Positions 15,701 to 40,800 of a stretch of 64,000 nucleotides of DNA are shown piece after piece. The position numbers and the translations under genes are program-made. Each line of letters begins with the position of its first letter. Within the stretch, counting starts at the first letter, position 1. The notes beneath the pieces were generated by a model. It did no database searches. It saw only the letters and a program-made list of their open reading frames with translations, and was not told the origin of the DNA. The stretch covers positions 7,800,515 through 7,864,514 of the forward strand of contig NZ_CP101750.1 of NCBI RefSeq assembly GCF_026810505.1, given 5' to 3'. The stretch comes from Streptomyces sp. Je 1-369. GTDB lineage: Bacteria; Actinomycetota; Actinomycetes; Streptomycetales; Streptomycetaceae.

Positions 15701-16452
15701 ACGGCATCAAGCCGACCGGCGCGGCCCGCGGCTGCGCCCTGCTGGCCGCCGCGCGCACCCACGGGCGCCCCGACCTGCTCGCGATGGACCTGGACCCCCG
15801 CGTCCCCGCCGCCTCCGACGCCCCGGTCCCCGCCGTACTGCGCACGCTGGCGGCGGCCGCCACCGGAACATCCGCCACCACCCGTCCCACCGCGGCCGCG
15901 GCGGGCGAGGCGACGGACTGGTCGGACAGGCTCGCGGGCCTCACCGCCGACGAGCGACGCGACCTCCTCACCACGCTGGTCCGCACCCAGGCGGCCGGAG
16001 TCCTCGGCCACGCCGACCCGGACGCCGTGCAGGTGGACACGCCGTTCAAGGAGCTCGGGTTCGACTCGCTCACCGCCGTGGAACTGCGCAACAGGCTCGC
16101 CGCCGTGACCGGCCTGAAGCTGCCCGCGGCGCTCGTCTTCGACTACCCGCAGGCCCACGTGCTCGCCGCCCACCTGGCCGAACGGCTCGCCCCCGGCGCG
16201 GCGGCGCGGGCCACGAACAGCGACATGACCGCCCAAGTCCTCCAGGAGGTGGCCCGGGTCGAGCACGCCCTGTCCGCCGCCGTCGCGCAGGGCCTGGACC
16301 AGGCGGCCGTCGCGGCCCGCCTGGAGGCGCTGCTCGCCCGCTTCGCGGCGAGCACGGCCGCCGCGCCGGACGGCGACGACGCGGCGGACCAGCTGGAGAC
16401 GGCCACCGCCGAGCAGGTACTGGACTTCATCGACAACGAACTCGGGGTGTGA
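9766..16452 (+). CDS. monAII: modular type I PKS subunit 2: module 2 (fully reducing)
   Basis: A 2228-residue single-module PKS. An N-terminal coiled-coil docking segment (residues 1-33, [11 protein letters not shown]) precedes KS (Cys206), AT (Ser657), DH (His964, Asp1129), ER (about 1430-1770), KR (Ser1916, Tyr1929), ACP (Ser2101) and a C-terminal docking helix ending FIDNELGV. The start codon is 6 nt after the stop of subunit 1, so translation is probably coupled. The ER carries a [13 protein letters not shown] insertion (nt 14755-14815) absent from its sister ERs, and a D/V/T repeat precedes the ER (nt 13855-13915). A one-module second subunit with a complete reductive loop matches MonAII. 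Confidence 0.93.
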   Translation: MASEEQLVEYLRRVTTELHDTRRRLAREEDRRHEPIAVVGMACRFPGGVASPEDLWDLVAAGKDAIEDFPTDRGWDLESLYHPDPANYATSYVRHGGFVDDAGSFDADFFGISPREALAMDPQQRLMLETSWELFERSGIDPVSLKGSLTGVYAGVSSEDYMSQLPRIPEGFEGHATTGSLTSVISGRVAYNYGLEGPAVTVDTACSASLVAIHLASQALRQGECDLALAGGVLVLSSPLMFTEFCRQRGLAPDGRCKPFAAAADGTGFSEGIGLILLERLSDARRNGHNVLAVVRGSAVNQDGASNGLTAPNDAAQEQVIRAALTSARLTPADVDAVEAHGTGTKLGDPIEAGALLATYGQHRERPLLLGSLKSNIGHTHATAGVAGVIKTVMAMRNGLVPATLHVEELSPHVDWDTGAVEVVTEHTPWPDTGHPRRAGVSAFGISGTNAHLILEEAPEEVPERVPGVAPSVAGSAVVPWVVSGRTPEALREQARRLGEFVAGDTEALPGEVGWSLATTRSVFEHRAVVVGRDRDALTVGLEALASGVVSADVVSGVASGDVGPGPVLVFPGQGSQWVGMGARLLDESPVFAARVAECEQALSAYVDWSLCEVLRGDGSELARVEVVQPVLWAVMVSLAAVWADQGIVPAAVIGHSQGEMAAACVAGALSLQDAARIVAVRSDALRQLQGHGDMASLGTSAEQAAELIGDRPGVSIAAVNGPSSTVISGPPEHVAAVVADAEAAGLRARVIDVGYASHNPQIDALHDLLTERLADIRPVSTDVAFYSTVTAERLADTAALDTDYWVTNLRQRVRFAETVEALLADGYRLFIEVSAHPVLGLGMEETIERADVSATVVPTLRRDHGGVAQLTRAAAQAFAAGAEVDWRRWFPAGPTPRTVDLPTYAFQRRRYWLADTVKRDDAGSQGATGSGHAQLGTVVALADGRVVLNGRVSAERGSWLGGHVVAGTVLVPGAALVEWVLRAADDAGCATLRELTLQAPLVLPETGSLQVQVVVDAADDQGGSDVRVYSRPERDAGAVWVCHAVGELARESGARPLRQAGAWPPAGAEPVDVGEFYEGVAAAGYEYGPAFRGLRAMWRQGEELLAEVELPEQAGSPAGFGIHPALLDAALHPLLAQRSLDGAADGQVLLPFTWSGVSLWATDATTVRVRISGLSALLGSGAETVSLIVTDPTGWPVLDVAELRLRSTSARQVRAAVGAVGSGADGLYELRWTSLPGQAVVDRLGAIDAAGCVTLGGLDVEGVRGLAGADASPPSMVLAPVDTPDAASSEDGLALTARVLGVIQEFLAEPRLEQTQLVFVTRGAAGPDEAGGVPYAPDPAGAAVWGLVRSAQSENPGRFVLLDADVDTDVDVDTDLGTYVDDAEFGRGDRAILRAVRCATDADEPQVALRGDRVLVPRWARADVPAELSGPSGARAWRLVGGTSGTLDAVEAVACDEVLRPLEPGQVRIAVHTAGVNFRDVLIALGMYPDADALPGTEAAGVVTEVGPGVTRLSVGDRVMGMLEGAFGPWAVADARMLAPVPAGWDTRQAAAAPAAFLTAWYGLVELAGLKAGERVLIHAATGGVGMAAVQIARHLGAEVFATASPAKHGVLEEMGIDAAHRASSRDAGFEDAVRRATGGRGVDVVLNSLTGELLDASLRLLGEGEGEGEGSGEGGATGTSMGGRFVEMGKSDPRDPELIALKHPGVRYEAFDLVADAGPERLGRMLDLLGGLFADGTLVPLPVAARPLGRAPEVFRFMSQAKHTGKLVLDVPAPLDPDGTVLITGGTGTIGAAVAEHLARTGESRHLLIASRSGGAAVGASELASRIAELGSDVTFAAVDVTEPGAVAALVAGIDPAHPLTGVVHAAGVLDNAMIGSQNPDSLARVWAAKAGAAHELHEATREMRLGLFVMFSSFASTMGTPGQANYASANAYCDALAARRRAEGLAGLSVAWGLWEATSGLTGTLSAADRARIDRYGIKPTGAARGCALLAAARTHGRPDLLAMDLDPRVPAASDAPVPAVLRTLAAAATGTSATTRPTAAAAGEATDWSDRLAGLTADERRDLLTTLVRTQAAGVLGHADPDAVQVDTPFKELGFDSLTAVELRNRLAAVTGLKLPAALVFDYPQAHVLAAHLAERLAPGAAARATNSDMTAQVLQEVARVEHALSAAVAQGLDQAAVAARLEALLARFAASTAAAPDGDDAADQLETATAEQVLDFIDNELGV
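9868..16185 (+). other. extension module 2: KS-AT(methylmalonyl)-DH-ER-KR-ACP
   Basis: KS active site VDTACSAS (Cys206). AT GHSQGE (Ser657) with YASH at 756-759, so methylmalonyl-CoA. DH HxxxGxxxxP at His964. The ER has a full NADPH site ([10 protein letters not shown]) and Tyr1489 in LGMYP, the residue type associated with 2S methyl outcome. KR has GGTGTIG, Ser1916 and Tyr1929; the loop reads VLDN, close to the LDD of B-type KRs. Predicted product is a saturated alpha-methyl unit, corresponding to monensin C21-C22 with C23 reduced to CH2. Confidence 0.9.
11690..12490 (+). repeat. AT2 block nearly identical to AT7 (42950-43755)
   Basis: About 800 bp covering the AT nucleophile, the YASH motif and the post-AT linker of module 2 is almost the same in module 7 (42950-43755). 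AT4 shares only the first part (about 24130-24560) and then switches abruptly to a more CCC/ACC-rich version encoding a similar protein. The sharp switch suggests a recombination boundary. Confidence 0.75.
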
Positions 16453-16509
16453 GCCGCGTGCCGGCCGCACACCTCGCGTCGCGATCACGGGCGGGGAGCT
16501 AGAGCGCAC

Positions 16510-28824
<12,315 letters not shown>

Positions 28825-28879
28825 CCCGCCGCCCCCGTCCCCCTGTGCCTTCGCTGAGCTGATGGAGAAGTGACGTTCG

Positions 28880-31800
28880 ATGTCGAGTGCTGAAGTGTCG
28901 AGTACCGGAGCGCCGAGTACCGGAACGCCGAGTACGGAAGCCAAGCTCCGTCAGTACCTGAAGCGGGTCACAGTGGACCTCGGCCAGGCCCGCCAGCGCC
29001 TGCGCGAGGTGGAAGAGCGGGCCCAGGAGCCGATCGCCATCGTCTCCATGGCGTGCCGGTTCCCGGGCGACACCCGTACGCCCGAAGCCCTGTGGGACCT
29101 GGTAGCCGCGGGCGGCGACGCCGTCGGCGACTTCCCCACCAACCGGGGCTGGGACCTGGAGAACCTCTACCACCCGGACCCCGAACACCCCGGGACCAGC
29201 TACGTGCGCCGCGGCGGCTTCCTCCACGACGCCCCCGGCTTCGACGCCTCGTTCTTCGGGATCTCCCCGCGCGAGGCCCTGGCGATGGACCCGCAGCAAC
29301 GCGTACTCATGGAGACGGCCTGGCAGCTCCTCGAGCGGGCCGGTATCGACCCCGCGTCCCTGAAGCTGACGCCCACCGGCGTCTACATCGGCGCGGGCGT
29401 CCTCGGATTCGGCGGCGCGCAGCCCGACAAGGCGGTGGAGGGCCACCTCCTGACCGGCAACGCGCTGAGCGTCCTGTCCGGCCGTATCTCCTTCACGCTC
29501 GGCCTGGAGGGTCCGTCGGTCAGCGTCGACACGGCGTGCTCCTCCTCGCTGGTGTCGATGCACCTCGCGGCCCAGGCCCTGCGGCAGGGCGAGTGCGACC
29601 TGGCCATGGCGGGCGGCGTGACCATCATGTCGACGCCGGGCGCGTTCACGGAGTTCTCCCGCCAGGGCGCGCTGTCCCCCGACGGGCGCTCCAAGGCGTT
29701 CGCGGCATCGGCCGACGGCACCGGCTTCTCCGAGGGCGCGGGACTGCTCCTCCTGGAGCGCCTCTCCGACGCGCGCCGCAACGGCCACGAGGTCCTCGCG
29801 GTCATCCGCGGCTCGGCCGTCAACCAGGACGGCGCGAGCAACGGTCTGACCGCGCCCAACGGCCCCTCCCAGGAGCGCGTCATCCGTGCCGCCCTCGCCA
29901 ACGCGGGCCTGGGCGCCGCGGAAGTCGACGCGGTCGAGGCCCACGGCACCGGTACGAGGCTCGGCGACCCCATCGAGGCCGGCGCCCTGCACGCCACCTA
30001 CGGGCGCGAACGCGACGACGACCACCCGCTGTGGCTCGGCTCGGTCAAGTCCAACATCGGGCACCCGCAGGGCGCCGCGGGTGTCGCGGGCGTCATCAAG
30101 ATGGTCATGGCGCTGCGGCGCGAACTGCTGCCCGTCACGCTGTACGTCGATGAGCCGACCCCGCACGTCGACTGGTCCTCCGGCACGGTCAGGCTGCTAA
30201 CCGAGCCGGTCCAGTGGAAGCGCGGCGAACGTCCGCGCCGTGCGGGCGTGTCCGCGTTCGGCATGTCGGGGACGAACGCGCACGTGATCCTGGAGGAGGC
30301 ACCGGAGGCACCGGAGGCGCCCGATGAACTCGCTCCTCGACCCGCAGCCGATGTCGCGGCGCGGGAACAGTCCGCGGCCGCCGTCGTCCCATGGGTCGTC
30401 TCCGCGCGCGGTGAGGACGCGCTGCGCGCGCAGGCCGCGCTGCTGGCCGCGCACGTCGACGACGACCGGCGGCAGGCCCCGCCCACGGACGTCGGATGGT
30501 CGCTCGCCACGACACGCTCGGTGTTCGAGAACCGTGCCGTCGTCGTCGGCACGGACCACGCCGCACTCCTCGACGGACTGCGGTCGCTGGCCGACGGCGA
30601 GGCGTCGCCGGACGTCGTCTCGGGAGCGGCCGGCGCCACGGGGCCCGGCCCGGTCATGGTGTTCCCCGGGCAGGGCGGCCAGTGGGTGGGCATGGGCGCC
30701 CGGCTCCTGGACGAGTCCCCGGTGTTCGCCGCCCGCATCGCCGAGTGCGAGCAGGCCCTGTCCGCGTACGTCGACTGGTCCCTGACCGACATGCTGCGCG
30801 GGGACGGGTCCGAACTGTCCCGCATCGACGTCGTCCAGCCCGTGCTGTGGGCCGTCATGGTGGCCCTCGCCGCCGTCTGGGCCGACCAGGGCATCGAACC
30901 CGCCGCTGTCGTCGGCCACTCGCAGGGCGAGATCGCCGCGGCGTGCGTCGTGGGCGCCATCTCCCTGGACGAGGCGGCGCGCATCGTGTCCGTCCGCAGT
31001 GTCCTGCTGCGGACGCTGTCCGGGCGCGGCGGCATGGCGTCCCTGGGCATGAGCCAGGAGCAGGCCGCCGAGCTGATCGATGGGCATCCGGGCGTGGTCG
31101 TCGCCGCCGTCAACGGCCCTTCCTCCACGGTCATTTCCGGCCCGCCCGAGGGCATCGAGGCCGTCGTCGCCGACGCCCAGGAGCGCGGGCTGCGGGCCCG
31201 TGCCGTCGCCTCCGACGTCGCGGGGCACGGCCCGCAGCTGGACGCGATCCTGGACGAGCTGACCGACAAGCTCGCCGGTATCCGTCCCGCCGCGACCGAC
31301 GTGGCGTTCTACTCCACCGTCACCGCGGCACACCTCACCGACACCACCGTCCTGGACACCGCGTACTGGGTGCGCAACGTCCGCCGTACCGTGCGCTTCG
31401 CCGACACCATCGACGCGCTGCTCGCCGACGGCTACCGCCTGTTCATCGAGGCCAGCCCGCACCCCGTCCTCAACCTCGCCCTGGAAAGCATCGTCGAACG
31501 GGCGGACGTGTCCGCCTCCGTCATCCCCACCCTCCGCCGCGACCACGGCGACACCGCTCAACTCGCCCGCGCCGCCGCCCAGGCGTTCACGGCGGGCGCG
31601 GACGTCGACTGGCGCCGCTGGTTCCCGGCCGACCCCGCCCCCCGTACCGTCGACCTCCCCACCTACGCCTTCCAGCGGCAGGACTTCTGGATCACCCCCA
31701 CCGCCGGACGTTCCGGCGACCCCGCGGGACTCGGCCTCGCCGCGTCGGGGCACCCCCTCCTCGGCGCCTCCGTGGGCCTCGCGAGCGGCGACGTACACCT

Positions 31801-34800
31801 GCTGAGCGGCCGGGTGTCGCGGCAGTCGGCCGCGTGGCTGGACGACCACGTGGTGGCCGGGCACGCGCTGGTGCCCGGCGCCGCCCAGGTGGAGTGGGTG
31901 CTGCGCGCCGCCGACGAGGCGGGCTGCCCGGCCCTGGAAGAACTGACGCTTCAGACACCGCTCGTCCTGCCCGACGCCGGAGGCCTGCGGATTCAGGTCG
32001 TCGTGGACGCGGCCGACACGGACGGCCGTCGCGACGTACGGCTGTTCTCCCGCCTCGACGACACCGACTCCGACGACGCCTTCGCGTCGGACCGGCCGTG
32101 GACCTGCCACGCCACGGGTGCCCTCGGCCCCGAGAGGCCCTCCGAGAGGCCCTCCGAGGAGGTCCTCGGGGACGCGGAGCCCGAGCCCTTGGACGGCGCC
32201 TGGCCCCCGTCCGGCGCCGAGCCCGTGTCCCCCGACGACCTCTACGCGCAGGCCGACCGCACCGGCTACGGCTACGGCCCCGCCTTCCGCGGCGTACGCG
32301 CCCTGTGGCGCCACGGCAGGGACGTCCTTGCCGAGGTGACACTGCCGGAGGAGGCCGGCGACCCGGACGGCTTCGGCATCCACCCGGCGCTGCTCGACGC
32401 GGTTCTGCAACCCGCGGCCCTGTTGCTGCCGCCCACCGAATCCGCGCAGGTCTGGCTGCCGTTCGCATGGAACGACGTGGTCCTGCACGCCGTACGGGCC
32501 ACCGCGGTCCGGGTACGCCTCACGCTGCTCGGCGAGCGCGTCGACCAAGGCCTGCGGATCGATGTCGCCGACGCGGTGGGCGCGCCGGTGCTCACCGTCC
32601 GCGATCTGCGCTCACGCCCGACCGATACCGAACGCCTCGCCGCGGCGGGCGTCCGCGAACGGCACGGGCTGTTCGACCTGAAGTGGCTCGCGCCGGACCA
32701 CGCGGGCGGTCACGAGGTGTACGGCACCCTCGACAGCGCGCCCGACAGCTGGGTGACCCTGGGTGAGGACGTCGCCGACCTCACCGCTCTCCTGACGTCC
32801 ATCGAGTCCGGCGCTCCGACGCCGCCGCTCGTCGCGGCCTCCGTCGCGCCCGCCCCGGCCGACGACGGCCTGGCTCTCGCCACCCACGTACTCGACCTCG
32901 TACAGGCCTGGCTGGCCGTACCGCTGCACGACAGCCGTCTGGTGCTGGTGACGCGGGGAGCAGTGGCATACGACGGGAACGGGAATGGGAATGGGGGCGG
33001 GTGCGGCGACGGCGATGTGGACGTGGCCGCCGCGGCCGTGTGGGGGCTGGTCCGCAGCGCCCAGTCGGAGAACCCCGACCGCTTCACGCTGATCGACCTC
33101 GGCCCCGACGACACGCTCGCCGACGCCATGGACGCGGTACGCCTCGATGAGCCCCAACTCGCGTTCCACCACGGAGAGATACGGGTCCCAAGGCTGATCC
33201 GAGCCGCACAGGACGGCCGGGCGGGCGAAGGGGTGAGTGAAAAGCAGACGCAGCTCGACCCCGACGGCACGGTCCTCATCACGGGCGGATCCGGCGTGCT
33301 CGGCCGACTGGTCGCCGAACACCTCGTCAGGGAGTGGGGCGTACGCCACCTGCTGCTGGCGAGCCGACGCGGCGACCGGACACCAAACAGCGACGAACTC
33401 CGCATGCTCCTCACGGAGTTGGGCGCCACCACCGTGGACATCGCGGCGGCAGACGTCGCCGACGCGGAAGCGGTCGCGGCCCTGATCGCGTCGGTGGACC
33501 CGGCGCGCCCGCTGACCGGTGTGATCCATGCCGCCGGTGTCCTGGACGATGCCGTGGTCACCGCGCAGACCCACGAGAGTCTCGCGCGGGTGTGGGCGGC
33601 GAAGGCGACGGCGGCACGCCTGCTCCACGAGGCGACGCGGGAGATCCCGCTCGGCCTCTTCGCGGTCTTCTCCTCGGCGGCGGCGTCCCTCGGCAGCCCG
33701 GGCCAGGCCAACTACGCTGCGGCCAACGCCTATTGCGACGCCCTGATGCAGCACCGCCGCGCCCATGAACTCGCGGGCCTGTCGATCGCCTGGGGTCTGT
33801 GGCGGGCGACGAGCGGCATGACCGGACAGCTGAGCGACACGGACCTGGCACGCATGAAGCGCACCGGCTTCGCCGCGCTGACCGACGAGGGCGGCCTCGC
33901 CCTGCTCGACGCGGCCCGCGCCCACGACCACGCCTACGTGGTCGCGGCCGACCTCGACCCGCGCGCCGTGACCGACGGCCTCTCCCCGCTCCTGCGCACC
34001 CTCACCGCCCCCGCCACGCGACGGCGGGTGGCCTCCGAGGGCCTCGCCGACGGAGCGCTGGCCGCACGCCTCGTGGGCCTAGACGAGGACGGGCGCCTTG
34101 AACTGCTCACCGGTGTCGTACGCGAGTACGTCGCCGCCGTCCTCGGCCACGGCTCCGCGTCCCGCGTGAGCGTCGACACCGCCTTCAAGGACCTGGGCTT
34201 CGACTCGCTGACCGCGGTGGAGCTGCGCAACCGCCTCTCGGCCGCCTGCGACGTACGGTTGCCCGCCACGCTCATCTTCGACCACCCGACCCCGCAGGCC
34301 CTCGCGACCCACCTGGTCCATCGCCTCGCGGGCACCTCGGTGCCCGCGCCGACACCCGCCGCCCCTCGCCGCCGCCCCGCGACGACCGACTCCGCGGACA
34401 TCGACGACCCGGTGGCGATCGTCGCCATGACCTGCCGTTTCCCCGGCGGTGTCAGCTCCGCCGACGACCTGTGGGACCTGCTCGACTCCCGTACGGACGC
34501 GATGGGCGGATTCCCCACGGATCGCGGCTGGGACCTCGGCCGCCTCTTCCATCCGGACCCCGAACACACCGGCACCACCTACGCCGACCAGGGTGGATTC
34601 CTGCCCGACGCGGGTGATTTCGATGCGGCGTTCTTCGGGATCAATCCGCGGGAGGCGTTGGCGATGGATCCGCAGCAGCGTCTGTTGCTGGAGGCGTCGT
34701 GGGAGGTGTTCGAGCGTGCGGGCATCGACCCGACGACGCTGAAGGGCAGCCTGACCGGCACGTACGTCGGCCTGATGAACCACGATTACGCAAAGTCCTT

Positions 34801-37800
34801 CCCCGAGGCCGACGCCCAGCTGGAGGGCTACGCCTACCTGGCGAGCACCGGCAGCATGGTGTCCGGCCGCGTCGCCTACACCTTCGGCCTTGAGGGCCCT
34901 GCGGTGACGGTCGACACGGCGTGCTCGTCGTCGCTGGTCTCCATCCATCTGGCGGCCCAGGCGCTGCGCCAGGGCGAGTGCGACCTGGCCCTCGCGGGTG
35001 GCGTCACCGTCATGGCCGACCCGGACATGTTCGCGGGCTTCGCCCGTCAACGGGGCCTGTCACCCGACGGCCGCTGCAAGCCGTACGCGGCCGCGGCCGA
35101 CGGAGTCGGATTCTCCGAGGGTGTCGGCGTGCTGCTGCTGGAGCGGTTGTCGGACGCGCGCCGCAATGGGCATCGGGTTCTGTCGGTGGTGCGGGGTTCT
35201 GCGGTGAATCAGGACGGTGCGAGTAATGGTCTGACGGCGCCGAATGGTCCGTCGCAGGAGCGGGTGATTCGGCAGGCGTTGGCGAGTGGCCGGTTGGTGG
35301 CTGCTGATGTGGATGTGGTGGAGGGGCACGGGACGGGGACGACGCTGGGTGATCCGATCGAGGCGCAGGCGTTGCTGGCGACGTATGGGCAGGGGCGTTC
35401 GGTGGGTCGGCCGGTGTGGTTGGGGTCGGTGAAGTCGAATATTGGTCATACGCAGGCGGCTGCGGGTGTTGCGGGTGTCATCAAGATGGTGATGGCGATG
35501 CGGCATGGTGTGGTGCCGGCGAGTTTGCATGTGGATGAGCCGACGCCGCATGTGGATTGGGGTTCGGGTGCGGTGCGGTTGGCGGGGGAGGCGGTGCCGT
35601 GGCCGGATGCTGATCGTGGGGTTCGTCGTGCGGGTGTGTCGTCGTTCGGTGCGTCGGGGACCAATGCGCATGTGATCGTGGAGCACGTTCCCGAGCCTGC
35701 TGGCGAGCCGGTGGTTGCGGCAGACGACGACGGTGCGTTGGTGCCGTGGGTGGTGTCGGCGCGGAGCCCGCGGGCGCTGCGTGGCCAGGCACGCCGACTG
35801 AGCACCTTCGCCGAGGATGTGTCCCGCGCACCGCTCACCGAAGTGGGCTGGTCGCTACTCGGCACGCGTGCGCTGCACGAGCGCCGGGCCGTGGTGCTGG
35901 CCGCGGACCGCGCCGAGCTGGTGGCCGGACTTGATGCGCTGGCGGCGGGAGAGCCGCATCCTGCGCTGATCGTGCCGTCCTCGTCGCAGTTGCCGGTGGG
36001 CGATGACGTGGTCTGGCTGTTCAGTGGTCAGGGCAGTCAGGTGGTGGGGATGGGGGCCGGGTTGTATGAGCGGTTCCCTGTGTTCGCGGAGGCCTTTGAC
36101 GAGGTGTGCGGGCTGTTGGATGTGGAGTTGGGTGGTTCGGTTCGGGAGGTGGTGTTCGAGGGGCCGCGGGAGCGGTTGGATCACACGGTGTGGGCGCAGG
36201 CGGGGTTGTTCGCGCTCCAGGTGGGTTTGGCGAGGTTGTGGGTGTCGGTGGGTGTGCGGCCGGATGTGGTCGTCGGGCACTCGGTCGGGGAGATCGCGGC
36301 GGCGCATGTTGCGGGGGTCTTCAGTCTGGCGGATGCGTGCCGGGTGGTGGGTGCGCGGGCGCGGTTGATGGGTGCGTTGCCCGAGGGCGGTGCGATGTGT
36401 GCGGTGCAGGCCACGCGGGAGGAGCTGGCGGCGGACGTTGACGGTTCTGGCGTGAGCGTCGCGGCGGTCAACACCCCTGACTCCACTGTCATTTCGGGTC
36501 CGGTGGTTGAGGTCGAGAGGGTCGTCGCGCTGTGGCGGGAGAAGGGGCGTAAGACCAAGGCGTTGTCGGTGAGTCATGCCTTCCATTCGGTGTTGATGGA
36601 GCCGATGCTCGCGGACTTCACCGAGGCGATACGTGGGGTGGAGTTCGCGGAGCCGACGATTCCGCTGATCAGCAACGTCACGGGTGAGGAGGCCGGGGCT
36701 GAGATCACGGCTTCGGGGTACTGGGCCAGGCATGTGCGGCAAGCCGTCCTCTTCCAGCCCGCCATCGCCCAAGTCGCGGACCGTGCGGGCGTGTTCGTGG
36801 AGCTGGGCCCCGCCCCCGTCCTGGCCACCGCCGCTCAGCGCACGCTCGATGACGTCGCTGATACGCGAGGAGGGTTCGAGCCCGTCGTCACCGCCTCCCT
36901 GCACGCGGGCCTGCCGGATGACGTCGCCTTCGCGCAGGCCATGGCCCGTCTCCACGCCGGCGGTGTGGACGTGGACTGGTCGGTCTTCTTCCCTGCTGGT
37001 CCGGCGCCTCGCACGGTCGAGTTGCCCACGTATGCGTTCCAGCGGGAGCGGTTCTGGTTGGCGGGGCGTGCGGGGAGTGGGGATGCGGCGGGGCTGGGTT
37101 TGGTGGCGGCGGGGCATCCGTTGCTCGGTGCGGCGGTGGAGTTCGCCGACCGGGGTGGTTGCCTGTTGACGGGGCGGCTGTCGCGTTCCGGGGTCTCGTG
37201 GCTTGCTGATCACGAGGTCGGCGGGGCTGTGCTGGTGCCGGGTGCGGCGTTGGTGGAGTGGGCGTTGCGGGCCGGTGATGAGGTCGGTTGCGCGACGCTG
37301 GATGAGTTGATGTTGCAGGCGCCTGTGGTGGTGCCTGAGACGGCCGGGCTGCGTGTGCAGGTTGTTGTGGACGAGGCGGGTGAGGATGGGCGGCGTGGCA
37401 TACACGTCTACAGCCGCCCGGACGTCGACGCCTCCACGGTGCTGGACGGTGACGACTCGTGGGTCTGCCACGCCACCGGCCTACTCGCCCCCGAAAGCCC
37501 CCTTGCGGTAGGCGAGATGGCCGGGGCCTGGCCGCCGGTCGACGCTGAGCCGTTGGGCGTGGAGGGGTTCTACGCGACGGCAGCGGCGGACGGCTACGGG
37601 TACGGCCCGGCGTTCCAAGGCCTCCAGGCCGTATGGCGGCACGGTCAGGATCTGCTGGCCGAGGTCGCCCTTCCGGAGGCCGCCGGTACGCACGACGGCT
37701 ACGGCATCCACCCCGCCCTCCTCGACGCCGCCCTCCACCCTCTCCTCGTCTCGCGCCTCCAGGAGAATTCCGGGGACGATCAGCTCTACGTGCCGTTCGC

Positions 37801-40800
37801 GTGGACCGGGGTGTCTCTGCGGGCCGTGGGTGCCACGACCGTCCGTGTGCGCCTGCGCCCGGCCGGGGAGAGCGCCGAGCACGGGGTGAGCGTGACGGTC
37901 ACGGATGCGACCGGCGGTCTCGTCCTGAGTGCCGATGCCTTGCAGACACGTCCCGTGCAGCGAGGGCAGCTCGTCGCCGCCCAACAGCGCGACGTACGCG
38001 GGCTGTTCGCGGTGGAGTGGACGCCACTGATGCTTCCGTCGTCCTTGGAGGGCGCGGGAGTTGGCAGTGAGTGGGTCGCGCTGTCGGGCGAGGGCGGCGG
38101 CCTGGCCGGTGTGGTGTCGGTGGTGGGTGACGTGGCGCCGTGGGCGGTGCTGGCGCCTGTTGATGCCTCCGGTGGTGATGGGTTGCGGGTTGCCGAGGGT
38201 GTGTTGTCGTTGGTGCAGGAGTTCCTGGCCGCGTCCGAGTTGGAAGAGTCTCGGCTCCTCGTCGTCACCCGCTCTGCTGTCGATACGTCTGGTGACGGCG
38301 ATGTGGACGCTTCCGCGGCTGCGGTGTGGGGGCTTGTGCGCAGTGCGCAGTCGGAGAACCCGGGCCGTTTCGTCCTGCTCGACATCGATGGCGACTTGCG
38401 CGCGGACGATCCCGACGTGGTACTGCCGCAGTCTCTGCTGCGTCAGGCCGTCGAAGACCTCGGCGAGCCCCAACTCGCCCTCTGTGACGGGGTACTGCAC
38501 ATCCCTCGCCTCACCCGGGCGCGCCGCTCCTCCGGCATCGTCGCTCCGCCCGGCGAGGCGGCCTGGCGTCTGCGGATGGTGAACGACGGCTCGCTGGACG
38601 ACCTCGCGGCGGTCGCCTGCCCGGAGGTGCTCGAACCCCTGGCGTCCGGACAGGTCCGGCTCTCGGTGCACGCCGCGGGCATCAACTTCCGTGACGTGCT
38701 CGTCGCGTTGGGCATGGTCCCCGCGTACGGAGCCATGGGTGGTGAAGGCGCCGGTGTCGTGACGGAGGTCGGGCCCGGCGTGACGCACCTGTCGGTCGGC
38801 GACCGGGTGATGGGCGTGTTCGAGGGCGCGTACGGGCCCGTGGCGATCGCCGATGCGCGGATGGTCGCGCCGGTGCCGCGGGGCTGGGACATGCGGGAGG
38901 TGGCCGGTATGCCGGCGGCGTTCCTCACCGCTTGGTACGGGCTTGTCGAGCTGGCCGGGTTGAAGGCGGGCGAGCGCGTGTTGATCCATGCCGCTACGGG
39001 TGGTGTGGGGATGGCGGCGGTGCAGATCGCCAGGCACCTCGGTGCTGAAGTGTTCGCCACCGCGAGTCCGGCCAAGCACGGCGTGCTGGAGGAGATGGGG
39101 ATCGACGCCGCCCACCGTGCTTCCTCCCGGGACCTCGCCTTCGAGGACGTGTTCCATCAGGCCACCGACGGCCGAGGTGTCGATGTCGTACTGAACAGCC
39201 TCGCCGGAGAGTTCATCGATGCCTCCCTGCGGTTGCTGGGGGAGGACGGGGGTCGGTTCCTGGAGATGGGCAAGACCGACGTACGGGCTGCTGAGGAGGT
39301 GGGCGCGGAGTACCCGGGCGTCACGTACACCGTCTACGACCTGGTCGGCGATGCCGGGCCCGAACGTGTCGGCCGCATGCTGGACCAGCTCGGCGAGTTG
39401 TTCGCCTCAGACCGGCTTAAGGCCCTCCCGGTACGTTCCTGGCCGCTGGGCAAGGCGCAGGAGGCGTTCCGGTTCATGAGTCAGGCGAAGCACACGGGCA
39501 AGCTGGTGCTGGAGATCCCGCCTGCCCTCGACCCCGAGGGCACGGTGCTGATCACCGGTGGCACCGGCGCGCTGGGGCAGGTCGTGGCGGAGCACCTGGT
39601 GCGGGAGTGGGGCGTACGGCATCTGCTGCTGGCGAGTCGACGCGGTCCCGGTGCGCCGGGAAGTACCGAACTGGTCGCTCGGCTCGCGGAGTTGGGTGCA
39701 ACGGCCGACATCGTCGTGGCTGATGTGAGTGATCCGGTGTCGGTGGCGGAGCTCGTCGGCAAGACGGACCCCTCACATCCGCTGACAGGCGTCGTTCACG
39801 CCGCGGGTGTGCTGGAGGACGCGGTGGTGACCGCGCAGACGCGGGGCGGGCTGGGGCGTGTGTGGGCCGCCAAGGCCACCGCGGCGGCGAACTTGCACGA
39901 GGCGACCCACGACCTGCGCCTCGGACTGTTCGTCGTGTTCTCCTCCGCGGCGGCGACACTCGGCAGTCCGGGACAGGCCAACTACGCGGCCGCGAACGCG
40001 TACTGCGATGCGCTGATGCAGCACCGCAGGGCCCATGGCCAGGCAGGACTCTCGGTCGGATGGGGCCTCTGGGAATCCACGCACGAAAAGACGGGCAACG
40101 CTACGGACGGCACGACGGGCGCAGGGGCAGGCGGAAAGACAGGCGGAGTGACAGACGGTATGACCGGCGGTATGACCGGCGGACTCACCTCCACCGACAT
40201 CGCCCGCATGAGCCGCATCGGCGTCAACGGCATGACCGACGCCCACGGCCTCGCCCTGCTCGACGCCGCGTACCGCAACGGCCGCCCCCACCTGGTGGGA
40301 TTCAACCTCGACCTGCGCACCCTCGCCACGCACCCCGTGGAGACCAGGCCGGCCCTGCTGCGCGGCCTCGCCGCCCCCACCACGGGCGGAGCGAACAGGC
40401 CCACCGCGACGGCGGGCGGGCAGCCCGCGGACCTGGCAGGCCGACTGGCCGCCCTGCCGCCCACCGACCGGCACCACACCCTGGTGCGGCTCATCAGGGA
40501 GCAGGCCGCCACCGTCCTCGGGCACCACCCCGACAGCTTCACCCCGGGCAGCACCTTCAAGGAACTCGGCTTCGACTCCCTCACCGCGGTCGAACTGCGC
40601 AACCGACTGTCCGCCGCCACCGGCCTCCGTCTTCCCTCCGGGCTCGTCTTCGACCACCCGGACGCCGACGTCCTCGCGGAACACCTCGGCGCGCAGCTCG
40701 CCCCCGACGGCGACACGCCCACCGGAGGGCAGGAGGCCACCGACCCGCTCCTCCGCGACCTCGCGAAACTCGAGCACGCCCTGTCCTCCGCCCACGTCGA

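Larger units (their letters stand above)
34406..40695 (+). other. extension module 6: KS-AT(malonyl)-DH-ER-KR-ACP
   Basis: [10 protein letters not shown] (Cys2015). AT GHSVGE (Ser2468) with HAFH from 2566, so malonyl-Co[13 protein letters not shown] (His2778). The ER has [10 protein letters not shown] and Val3280 in LGMVP, where modules 2 and 4 have Tyr. KR has GGTGALG, an LED loop, Ser3689 and Tyr3702. A Gly/Thr/Met-rich insertion (nt about 40085-40190) sits in the KR after the WGLWES motif. Predicted product is a saturated unbranched unit, monensin C13-C14 with C15 as CH2. Confidence 0.9.

Noticed and set aside
29026..34335. Laidlomycin cluster (a monensin relative with methyl at C16)
   Set aside because: AT5 has the ethylmalonyl-type VAGH loop. 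Not fully excluded, because such ATs can also accept methylmalonyl-CoA and the tailoring genes are outside the window.
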